Positions 46,449 to 57,068 of a stretch of DNA of 64,000 bases are shown in pieces (the first letter of the stretch is position 1; each line of letters opens with the position of its first letter). Location: contig CANNZV010001853.1 in NCBI GenBank assembly GCA_947561585.1, positions 62,001 to 126,000 on the forward strand, in the 5' to 3' direction. This DNA comes from Caprella mutica. Lineage: Eukaryota; Arthropoda; Malacostraca; Amphipoda; Caprellidae. A program made the position numbers and the translations under genes. The notes under the pieces are model-generated. The model was not told the origin of the DNA and did no database searches. It was given only the letters and a program-made list of their open reading frames with translations.

Positions 46449-46980
46449 TTTTGACTCTTATGAATGGGTTATTTTTGCGCCTACCAACGTGGTGAGTTGC
46501 AGGTACTACTTAAAAGTAGTTAAATTGACGTGGGTTAAAACTCACTCCTAAACTTAAAAAAAGTTGCGCCAACTCTCATAGTAAGTTAATTTATACATCA
46601 GATACATTGGATTAATAGTCTTTGTGAGTTACTATAATGCACTATGTCATATTGTTTCAACATACTTTAAAATTCTCAAAAAAGTAACTTTTAACTCTCA
46701 TAGTAAGTTGATTCAATCTATAAAATGAATTGAATTAACTAATGTTTAATAACACATCACATCATAGTTGTTTTAACACACATGAAAATATGAATATAGT
46801 CCAACCAACTCACGTAATAAATTGATTCAAAGCATAAATTGATGACCCATTAGATATGAGTAAACTTTTTTCTCTGTGTATGGATTATTTCTTTTGACAT
46901 GCTTTTAGTTAAATCTTGTAGCATTAGTTTCAAATAGAAAGCTTTGTCCATCAATTATTCAAACTATGCAATGTTTCAAT

Positions 46981-49900
46981 GGTTGATGGACACTTAGCCG
47001 AATAACACTTGGCCGAAAGACATTGGGCCGAAGGATATCTGACAGAACGGACATTTGGCCGAAACACATTTGGCCGGACGGATGTTTAGCCGAAAGGACA
47101 TTTGCCTGATAAATCTTTATTTTGAAAAAAATGGATAGAAATATTATTTAATATGATTAAAATAATAACTTTAAATAATATAATTTATAATAATAACTTT
47201 AAATAAGATGATAACTGTGAAATAACTATCAGTAATAATTAAATATGCCTGTATCCTCTTCAAATAAAACTAAATTTTAATAAGCATATTACTTTAAATA
47301 ATGATATGGAAACAGTCAGAATGGAAAAAAACCCAGCTTAATCGTAAATTTAAAGATTTATATAGAGGACAATACAGTAGATATCATAATTCAGAATGGG
47401 TAAATAATATTTCAAGAAAACTTCTTTCAGAAAAAGAAGAAAAATTACAAGGTAAACGTTTAAATTTTGTGAAGCAGCACACTAAACAAGACAAATTGAT
47501 TTTCCTAGCCAATGTTGAGAATGCAGTCAACTATAGCTCTAATATTCCAAGTCAAGATAAAGAAGATATAAGACAAGCTGTAGCAAATGCAGTAAAGAAT
47601 GTAAATAGTAAATCTAACTTATCAAAAGACGAAGAAAATACTCTCAAACAACTTAAAAATGATTCAACTATAAGCATAGTACCGGCAGATAAAGGCAGAG
47701 TTGCAGTAGTACTAGATAAAGTAGATTATGTAAGAAAATGTTTAAACGACGAAACTACATACAAGAAAACAAACAATGATTCAAATAAAACAATAATAAC
47801 TGAAATAAACAGTTATCTTAAAGAATTGAAAGATAAAAGGGTTATAACAGAGGTTCTTCTTAAGAAGTTATATTCCAGTACTGCTGCAACACCATTATTC
47901 TATGGTTTAATCAAAGCATACAAAGAAGGCTTGCCTATTCGCCCTATTGTTTCCTTCAATAATTCTCCAACTTATAATCTAGTAAAATTAATTTCTGAAC
48001 TTTTGACCCATATAACAAATAAATCTGATCATAAACTAAAGAACACTTACGGAACTAAAGAGAAATTAGGTACAGAGAACATTCCACCAAATTATGAACT
48101 GATATCTTTCGACGTAAAAAACCTCTTCATTTCGATTCCACATGACCTTTCAATTCAATGTATCAACCAATCGTTAGATGAAGACGACGAATTGATGATT
48201 AGAACTCTTCTATCAAAAGCAGAGATCATTTCTCATGTGAAATTATGTTTAACTGCAAATACTTTCCTTTACAACAATCAACTTTATCATCAAATTTGTG
48301 GTCTACCAATTTGCTCCCCAGTGTCAGTAGTCATCAGTGAAATTACAACGCAATATATAGAAAAACAACTTCTATGTAGATCTACCTCAATTTCAATCTC
48401 TCTTTTGGTACATATACGTAGACGACTGCATCACAGCTTTACCAAAGAACAATGAAATTCAAATGCAAGGACACATCAATTCATTTAATAGAAATATTAA
48501 ATTCACTTATGAAAAAGAAGTTAACAGCAAGATTGCATTTTTAGATCTGGATATTGAAATTAAACAAGACAGACAACTAGATTTTGGTGTTTATAGGAAA
48601 CTATCTAACTAAGGTAGATACTTAGATTAAGAAACTTATCACCATTCAACTCAGAAAAGGAGCGTCATCTCATCACTTAAATCAAGAGCTCAGAAAATTT
48701 GTACAGAAGGAAAATTGAATGTTGAAAACAGGAAGATAAATAAACAATTAGAAGAGAATGGTTATCCAAGGAAATTATTAAATAATACTAAAATTAACTT
48801 GATTCCTGTTCCTGATTCAGATCAAGCTAATTTTTAATATGTATCAACTCCCTATATTAAAGGAGTATCAGAGAAAGTAGGCAATTTACTAAGAGATTAT
48901 CAAATAAAGCTATCAAAAGAATCACCAAATGCACTAAGGAAGCAGCTATGTGAAATGATGGATAAAAGAAATAAACTGAAGAATTCGCAGGTGGTCTATC
49001 AACTGGATTGTACTGACTGCAATACAAAATACACAGGAGAGACAGGACGGGAATTAGATATACGGCTTAAGGAACACAGAGAAATATTAGGAATCACGAC
49101 CAAAATTCTATGATTTACAAACATTTAGAAAATACAGAACATAAGGATATGAAATGGGATGACGTCAAAATTTTATGTAGGGCTAAGGAAACTCACACTC
49201 GTTTATTTATAGAGGTTAGTTATACTTTAGTTGATAGGAATAATGTGAATAGGAGTTTAGATGTACCAGACCAATACAAAAGTGTGATTAGAGAAATAAT
49301 ACAGTGATGAAAGATAATATAGGTTAGGTATAGGTAGATATGTAACTTTAATAATTTTTCAGTTTTTGTATTATAATTAGATCTATTCTATGTTATAATT
49401 TAGTTGTGCTCTTATTGATTAATACTAGTCTCTTATTATTTCTCATCTTAATGAAATTATTACTGATAATTTCCTTAGTGTGTTTATTTATTTGGTGTCC
49501 GCTTTTACACGACGGGTATTAAACATGAAGAATGTAACTATGATACGCACGAGAGTATATTGACTTGATATTTAAATTCCCCTGTTTTTATTCAATTTTT
49601 AAATGTATTTTATCTATAGCTAAAACAAATTAGACTATGCAGAAAATATAATTTTAATTGAATTCCTTTAAAGTTACGTAACAACGGGTAATAAATTGGT
49701 ATTGATGATGACCAGTTATTTTTAACGGGAAAGTAAACTATTTTATTATAGTCTTTTTAATGTTTCATATTAATTATGATTTATTTTTAGGTTCTTGATT
49801 ATTTACGTAGACAGGCTACTTGATAGGAGCATATAATAAGAACATTTTGTTAGGTTTCTCTATGCCATTATTATTTTACTTGAAAATGATCCAAGAAAAC

Positions 49901-50549
49901 GGATTGAAGTATCGTATTTTTGAACTTTGAGAAGCCAGCTGAGTCCTAAATACCCAACTATGAATAATCCTGGTATCCAAATCTTCAGAAGAACAAAATA
50001 TAATAACCAATAATTACAAGTTCAAAAGTATGTAGAGAAGCTTTTTTTCACCCCTTATATTTGCGATGAAATCCATAATTAGGTAAGAATTCAAACTGTT
50101 GGGCAATATATGCATGCAATTCGTAAAATGGATACACGTTATGTATATTTTAAAAATCAATTTCCTTTTTTTATAAAATAACTTTAAAATTTGATGAAAA
50201 AAACATTAATTGAATTAACTGGAGGCTGCAGTTCGTAATGAGGATAAATATTATGTACACATTAGAATTTAATTTCCTTTTTTATAAAATCGCATTCAAT
50301 TCCATGAAAATAAATATTATAATTGAACTAAACGGAGGCTGTAACTGGTAATATGGATATATTTTGAATGAAAGTCTTTCGGCCATATGTCCGTTCGGCC
50401 AAATTTATGCCAAATCCACTTTCGGCCAATTGTCTTTCGGCCAAATGTCCGTTCGGCCAAATGCCTTTCGGTCAAATGTCCGTTCGGCCAAATGTCTTTC
50501 GGCCAAATGACCGTTCGGCCAAATGTCCTTCGGTCAAGTGATCGCTTAC
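46981..50549. mobile_element. Foldback-like element G enclosing a Penelope-like element
   Basis: 3569 bp. The left array (46988-47108) and right array (50378-50545) are inverted and share 15-16-bp units GGCCGAACGGACATTT. The left end is GGTTGATGGACACTTAGCC; the right end inverted is GTAAGCGATCACTTGACCG. Flanking 9-mers TGTTTCAAT (46972-46980) and GGTTTCAAT (50550-50558) differ at one base. Between the arrays lie a Penelope-like ORF (47301-49310) and, at 50090-50370, two or three worn repeats of about 120 bp around GGAGGCTGCAGTTCGTAATG. Either a retroelement jumped into the foldback element, or the two moved together. Confidence 0.75.
47301..49307 (+). pseudogene. Penelope-like reverse transcriptase with GIY-YIG domain, broken
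   Basis: The first 384 residues (47301-48455) are open and carry Penelope hallmarks: PADKGRVAVVLDK, FYGLIKAYKEGLPIRPIVS, LISFDVKNLFISIP and GLPICSPVSVVISEI. The catalytic box FWYIYVDDC lies at about 48400 in the next frame, so a frameshift sits just before it. That frame stays open to TAA at 48610. Another stop occurs at 48836 after PDSDQANF. From 48990 QVVYQLDCTDCNTKYTGETG and REL-x-RLKEH match the GIY-YIG endonuclease of Penelope elements, with a further frameshift near 49100 before the tail (49110-49307). The order RT then GIY-YIG is that of canonical endonuclease-bearing Penelope elements. This copy is not functional. Confidence 0.85.
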
Positions 50550-50558
50550 GGTTTCAAT

Positions 50559-50584
50559 AACGTGGTTTACTTTATTCAGGGAGT
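50559..50584. other. Junction between element G and the 61-bp array
   Basis: Twenty-six bases of unique sequence between the right duplication of G and the minisatellite. Included to show that G lies directly beside a copy of the foldback-associated module. Confidence 0.4.
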
Positions 50585-50850
50585 AGCTTTCTACCTTTAT
50601 GAGTTTGCCACAGACTGATGGTAGGTGACTTTGTTCATGGAGTAACTTTTCTGCATTCATGAGCATTGTCACAGACTGGTGGTAGGTGACTTTGTTCATG
50701 GAGTAACTTTTCTGCATTCATGAGAATTGTCACAGACTTGAGGTAAGTGACCTTGTTCATGGAGTAGTTTTTCATCATTCATGAGCATTGTCACACTAGT
50801 GGTATTTCATTTTTACAACAGCTCCGAAGCAAACGTGTAACCCCTAATTA
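50585..50850. repeat. 61-bp minisatellite grown from the shared module
   Basis: Three to four copies of a 61-bp unit with GTCACAGACTGGTGGTAGGT, GACTTTGTTCATGGAGTAAC and TTTTCTGCATTCATGAGCAT. Inverted, this is the ATGCAGAAAAG module of elements E and F. Next to it, at about 50815-50842, is GCTCCGAAGCAAACGTG, the inverted first module of E and F. Order and spacing therefore match the interior of a foldback element. The minus-strand open frame at 50472-50717 is a by-product. Confidence 0.75.
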
Positions 50851-51389
50851 TTCAATAACACTTTTAATCACTTTAATATTCTTTTCGTGCATAGAAGAGT
50901 ATATTTTTTCTTGTAATTCTGTATGCCTCAGCATCGAATCTCCATGCATGTAACTATGAATTTTTAACTCACTGATGCTATAGTTCGAAAAACATTTCAG
51001 TTAACAAGACAACGAATTGTTGACAAAATAAACAATCTGTTCAAACATCCATGACATATTTAGAGTGCCAGTTCAACAGGAATATCTCAATACAAACACT
51101 TTAAAATCGACCATTTAAAAGTTGCTGCAGTGAAACTATTGATGGGTTGATAGGAATATTCCTGAGTGTGATTTGTATGAATTGAATAAATTTTAGACAC
51201 ATGTGTAATTTTTATCAGAATTCGGTGAGGCATTATAAGAATAAGAAGCGTTACCGGTTAGCAGGTTAGTTATTATATAATAAATTTTCATAAACAGATT
51301 CATTATTATGAATATCAGTCACGAAGTGAAAGCATTTGATCTGAGATTTTGATTTTCCATAGGGGCCTTCATAGAACGGAAGGTAAAGG
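50851..51389. other. AT-rich DNA, no gene seen
   Basis: Nothing beyond AT-rich sequence can be supported. Confidence 0.45.
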
Positions 51390-52387
51390 CATAGTAGCAG
51401 CTATGACACAGTAGCCGATAGGACACTGTAGCCGATAGGACACTGTAGCCGATATTACACAGTAGTCGAAATGAAACTGTAGCCAATTTGACACAGTAGC
51501 CGATATGACACAGTAACCAATATGACACAGTAACCGATATGACACAGTAGGCGATATGACACAGTAGCCAATATGACATAGTAGCCGATATGGCACAACA
51601 GCCAATATGACACAGCAGCCGATATGACACAGCAGCCGATATGACACAGCAGCCGATATTACACAGTAGCCGATATGACAAAGTAGCCGATATGACACAG
51701 TATCAAATATGACACAAAAGCCGATGTGACACAGAAACCAATACGACACAAATGCCAAAATGACACAGAAGCCAATATGAAGCAGTAGCAGATATGACAC
51801 AGTAGCAGATATGACACAGAAGCCAATATGACACAGTAGCAGATATGACACAGTAGCAGATATGACACAGTAGCAGATATGACACAGTAGAGATACGTCA
51901 CAGTAGCAGATATGACACAGTAGCAGATATGACAGAGTAGCAGATATGACACAGTAGCAGATATGTCACAGTAGCAGATATGACACAGTAGCAGATATGA
52001 CACAGTAGCAGATATGTCACAGTAGCAGATATGACACAGTAGCAGATATGACACAGTAGCAGATATGTCACAGTAGCAGATATGACACAGTAGCAGATAT
52101 GACAGAGTAGCAGATATGACACAGTAGCAGATATGTCACAGTAGAAGATATGACACAGTAGCAGATATGACACAGTAGCAGATATGACACAGTAGCAGAT
52201 ATGTCACAGTAGAAGATATGACACAGTAGCAGATATGACACAGTAGCAGATATGTCACAGTAGCAGATATGACACAGTAGCAGATATGTCACAGTAGCAG
52301 ATATGACACAGTAGCAGATATGACACAGTAGCAGATATAACACCGTAGTATGTATGACACAGTAGCAGATATGACACAGTAGCAGAT
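51390..52387. repeat. 17-bp minisatellite (CAGTAGCAGATATGACA)
   Basis: Roughly 58 copies of a 17-bp unit. The left half carries CAGTAGCCGATATGACA variants; the right half is more uniform with CAGTAGCAGATATGACA. The inverted unit has no stop in any frame, which produces seven overlapping minus-strand open frames (51319-52449) with a repeating S-Y-L-L-L-C-H-I-C-Y-C pattern. These are not genes. Confidence 0.95.
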
Positions 52388-52437
52388 GGTGTCCAGAAAA
52401 CTGCCAGGTGGAAAACTGCCGAAGCGGAAAACTGCCA
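52388..52437. repeat. Solo foldback end array H2
   Basis: Begins GGTGTCCAGAAAACTGCC exactly where the 17-bp minisatellite stops, followed by GTGGAAAACTGCC and GCGGAAAACTGCC units. At 52763-52812 lies an inverted copy of the first interior module (CGTCAGCAATATAGCCC to GAAGCAAACGTTAAACC). So this is probably the left end of a foldback element whose right end is not recognisable. Confidence 0.6.
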
Positions 52438-54284
52438 GTCACAATACATGTATATTTTTTGTCCTATTGAAATATACTTTAGTTATAAACAAATTTAATT
52501 TATAAAAAACGGCGTTAGTCCTTCTTTAAGAGGTTAAGGGGACATTCATTTTTAGAGTAATAACTACATAGATATTGGAATACTTAAATAATAATCAAAG
52601 AAAAATAATATTTCAACAAATCTACTTTATTAAACACTCAGTAAACCAAACTTCAGTACACATAAAAATTTCACAATTGCTATTTTTAACTTATTTTCAA
52701 AATTACATAAATTTTAAAAACATGATCAGTTACGTTTATATAGTCTCTTGTTTTTAATTTCCTATATTGACGTCAGCAATATAGCCCTTAGTTCCGAAGC
52801 AAACGTTAAACCTTGCCTGTGTACTTATTTGGTAATACTAGATAATTAGATATTCTCACAATAATATAATTTTAAATTATACAATAAATTAAGTGAATGT
52901 TAAAGTAACTCATATGTATGTTAAATATTTATTACATTAACATTTTTATTCTCCATGTCATTAACACAACCCATTCACTCTAACAATTTTCATTTATATG
53001 TAAAAAGTATTATTAATTGATATGCAATCAATTCGATCGAGTGAAATTGTCAGAGAATTAGGTAAGTAATATCAGTTTTATAATCATTGATGTTGGGTTA
53101 CAAATTCTAAATATCTCACGAACATCGATCAAAGTTGTTTTATTGTGAGTACAAGTGAATAATATTAAGTTTCCCTACAAACAATTCCATGTGTACTATG
53201 TGGCACTTACACATTTAAATCATGTGATTACCATGCATATTTTTGGAAATGGATACCATATTTATTACATGTTGTTTAACGTGGTAATATGGTAAATTAT
53301 ATGTGATTCCCTTATGTTATAAGCATGGTGAATATGTTGTGGTGTACACAATCTCTATTTGATATGTTTTTTTTATGATATGGTTTTAAAATGGTATAAC
53401 TACATGTTAATTATGTGTTTTTATGATGGTTAGATTGGTTCAATGTATATAACACATATTCATACTCCATTGTCACATTAAATCCATTAAATCACATGGT
53501 AAATATGTGTATGCAATAGGGAATGGTTTGCAGGGTTGAAGACTTGTTCAATAGGGTGGGCGAAAAAATGGGGGTTTCGAGCAAACTTCAGAATCTCCAT
53601 ATGGAATAGTTATAATAAGTTGATACGTTATAAAAGAACATTGCAGGCCAATATCCAGGCCATTTCTCGATATTTTTGAGTTGCCCCAAAACATCTGAAA
53701 CAAAAATGATATTTTCCCATTAATTTTGAAATATTCGATTTTGTTTTTTTCTGTGAAATAGATAAAACTAGTTGGCAAGTTATGAAAACACACGACTTGC
53801 AAAATTGCAGATTAATATTTTATACTTGCAGTTGCCCCGAGTACTTTTTTATGTAATATATTATTATTACAATATTTCTCCTTAAATTTGGCTTCTAGAG
53901 CAATCATGCTGTTATTATGATAAGATATGTAGAAGTAATTTAATTCTCAAAATAACTTTGTGAATTGTATTGATTTCATTTTATAAAAGCATTAATCAAT
54001 ATTTTCGTATTGCAAAAATTTCGAATTCACACGGATTTCAGCAATTGGATAATAATTCATGCAATTCGCTTAATCAACTTTTTTGAGTCACCAAGTGTTC
54101 CAAATATTGAAATGTTGGTTTATTGATCAATAATTAATGTTTTTTGCTCAATTTCTTGTATATAAATTTCCTTATTAAGTTCTTCATTGAGCACCAGACC
54201 TCCATAAATGTGGAGCACTACACTGACTACAGTCTCCAGCGGTGCCTAAATTTGAACAATTTGGAGGGGTGGCCACGTAGCAAA
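52438..54284. other. AT-rich DNA, no gene supported
   Basis: Apart from the module copy at 52763-52812 and a TTAAGGGGAC word at 52534 (like a lone TTAA-MITE end), this is AT-rich sequence. The open frames at 52575-52757, 53548-53802 and 54144-54386 have no motif. Confidence 0.45.
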
Positions 54285-54610
54285 ATTTATTGGGACAATA
54301 TTGCCCCAATATTGTGTCTCGGATTTGTAATCTTGGGGCAATATTGCGTACAGTGTTCCCCCAATATTGGGGTAATATTGGGATAGTATTGCCCCAATAT
54401 TGTACATAGGTACTAAACAATATTGGGGCTATATTTTGTACATTATTGCCCCAATATTGACTAAAATATTGCTTCAACATTGGGACAGTATTGTATTTAA
54501 TTACTACACAATATTGTTGCAACATTGGGTTTGTTAATACTCCAATATTACCATAACTTTGGGGCAATATTTAATACTGACAAGTATTGTAGTTAAGTAC
54601 CTCACAATAT
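54285..54610. repeat. Self-complementary minisatellite (GCCCCAATATTGGGGC)
   Basis: A dozen worn copies built on the palindromic word CCCCAATATTGGGG, with ATTGCCCCAATATTG and GGGGCAATATTG in alternating orientation. The array can form hairpins anywhere. The minus-strand open frame at 54184-54567 reads through it and is not a gene. Confidence 0.8.
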
Positions 54611-55450
54611 TAAAAATAAGAGAACCATCATCTGGTTTTTGATAGTATGAAGAGCTGTAACAATATTAAAATTAGAAAAAATAATGAAAAAAATGGTAGC
54701 TTTTTAAATAATTCAAAAATTATAAACACTGATGGATTCAAGTAAGTAATTCATGTTGCAATACTTACACACTTATCAAGCGAAATATATCTAGCGATGT
54801 GTGTTTTCATGAAGAAACTGCTTGTAGTTCAGTTAAGAGTTATACACAAATAACAACAGACAAGGTAACATGGATCTCAATAGGTTACATCGTGAGTACC
54901 AAGGCTGTTAATCATTGAATGTACATCATCTTACATTTATCTCTCCTGCAGTAGGACTATCGATGTTATATCCAGGTGTCGAATAAGCTGTAGCTACATT
55001 CGCCATTCTATTTGTTGTTGAGTTGGGTGGAGCAGCCATGCTGATGGGTGTTGAGAATACAGACATCAAGGATCATAACTGAAATAAAAAGATAATTAAC
55101 ATTTAGATCTTCATTAAGGATTGAAAAAGAAATAAAGTATAACAAGAAGCATTTCCACCAACACCTTACACATGCAAAAAATATTTTAAACTGTTATCAC
55201 TATTCAATTAAATAAAAGTATTTAATAAAAACAAAATACTATATTTCATGCTATGAGGTACTCCTAATCGTTTGGTCGCTGGCCTCTTAAATGGAGGTCT
55301 CACCTTGTTGTACTAAAAGCTAGCAACAACAAAGTCCTAGTATAACCATATAAAATAAACAACATCCATTGAACAAAATAATAAATAATAAGATATCCAT
55401 TGAAGTTAAACAGTCTTCTATGATAATTCTTTTAATCTACTTCTCTAAAC
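54611..55450. other. No gene called
   Basis: AT-rich. Near 55265-55310 a less AT-rich word run (TTTGGTCGCTGGCCTCTTAA) has a possible minus-strand splice donor (CAAGGTGAG), but no open frame of meaningful length supports an exon. Confidence 0.4.
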
Positions 55451-55879
55451 ATTTATTTTTCATTGAACTGCTCCTCATTTACATTTCTTCCTCATTAAAC
55501 TCCTCCCTACTTATTTCCTCTTCATTGCTCTCCTCTCTAATCCTTTCTCCCTCATTAGAAACCTCTTCATCTTCTTCCCCCTCTGCACTAGCTCCTCTCT
55601 CACCAAACTTTTTCCTCTTGGCCAGTCTGTCTTTAGCTTGAGTAAGACTAACTGCAATGAATTTGTTGATATCTGATAGAGGATCAGACTTGCCAAAAGG
55701 AGAAGCTTTAGCTGTATCTGAAATAGTTTGAAAAAATTTATACAGCTTAAAAATAGATTGTAATTTAAATAAAATTTCGACATCTGTTTCAACATAGTTT
55801 GTGGTATTGGTAGCTACTTGATATCGGCAAAATTTGATCAATACTTATAAATTCAATAAAAAAACTATTAAGTATGAAC

Positions 55880-56272
55880 CAGTGCTGTGGAGTAGGAGTT
55901 GTGGAGTCGGAGTCAAAGCTTTTTGGTGGAGTCGGAGTCAGGAGTCGAAAATTTTTACCGACTCTCGACTCCAAGCTATAGATATAAGTCACAAAAATTT
56001 AGATCCATTTTATTTGATGTTCATCATGTTAAATATCTCATAAGAACTAATAATCGCTCATAGATATGAATTAAATCAATATTTAAAGTCTAACCATACA
56101 AATGACTCAATATTGCTTATAAAAATACTGTTAAACTGTTTGTTGGAATCAGAGTCGAGGAGTCGGTGAAATTCTTTATAAAGGAGTCGGAGTTGGAGTC
56201 GATAAATTCAAAATAAAGGAGTCCGAGTTGAAGTCGGAGTCGAACATTTTATGTACCGACTCCGCAGCTCTG
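55880..56272. mobile_element. hAT-type MITE (GGAGTCGG family)
   Basis: 393 bp. The ends are CAGTGCTGTGGAGTAGG and, inverted, CAGAGCTGCGGAGTCGG. Flanking 8-mers GTATGAAC (55872-55879) and TTATGAAC (56273-56280) differ at one base, the 8-bp duplication expected for hAT. Repeated GGAGTCGGAGTC words fill both arms. It lies in the intron of the DUF4806-like gene. Confidence 0.85.
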
Positions 56273-56306
56273 TTATGAACGAAGATAAAAATAATTGATA
56301 CAAATT

Positions 56307-57068
56307 TAGGGATGGAACTAAGTATCGGCATTTTTGAGGAGTATCGGCAATGGTATCGGTATCGGCTTTTATTAAAAAGTATCGGCCGATACTATTATTA
56401 TTATTTAAATTTTATTCATTAAGTAAATTTTCTTTTTTTATTATTAAATTTCTATTATTCTATAGCTATAAATGAAAAAATTATTAAAAAATTCATTATA
56501 AGTACCAATATATTAATTGACCAACTACCTACTAGAGTTTTCAGAGTAATTTTTATTTATTTATTATGACACGAATGAAATAATTAATACAAAATTTAAA
56601 CTATATACATAATCTGCCAATAAGTTTTCGAGTCTAACTATAAATTCAAGATAAGAATTATTCAGCTACTGTTGTCCATTTATGCACTTATATATGACAA
56701 GTATCACAAGATGATAACACACATCAGAAAAGTTATCTATCTAATACCAATGCATTTCAATTTATGTGAAATATGTAAATCATAATTCATGCTATACTAT
56801 ATTGATAGATCATTACTGTGTTAGTTTTATGAGTTAAAACTATATTAAACATACAATAATAATTGATTATCAATAACTCAGTAATTATCAATGAGTTTTA
56901 TAAATATAACTTGAAAAACTGCTAGTATCAGTATCGGCAAGAATCAGCATTTTTTTTAAAGTATCGGTATCGGCACTCGTTGCGAAGAATTGGTATCAGC
57001 AAGTATCGGCATCGGTTGATTTTGTAAAGTATCGGTATGGGAACAATTTTTGGTATCAACCATCCCTA
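56307..57068. mobile_element. MITE with TAGGGATGG ends (hAT-like)
   Basis: 762 bp. The ends TAGGGATGG and CCATCCCTA are inverted. Both arms carry GTATCGGTATCGGC repeats (56320-56395 and 56930-57050). The centre is AT-rich. No clear target duplication is seen (5 of 8 at best), so the hAT assignment rests on end style only. Also inside the intron of the DUF4806-like gene. Confidence 0.65.

Noticed and set aside
51319..52449. Seven overlapping minus-strand open frames with repeating SYLLLCHICYC peptides
   Set aside because: They read a 17-bp tandem repeat in all three frames. The peptide period of 17 residues follows from 3 x 17 bp, and there is no gene signal.
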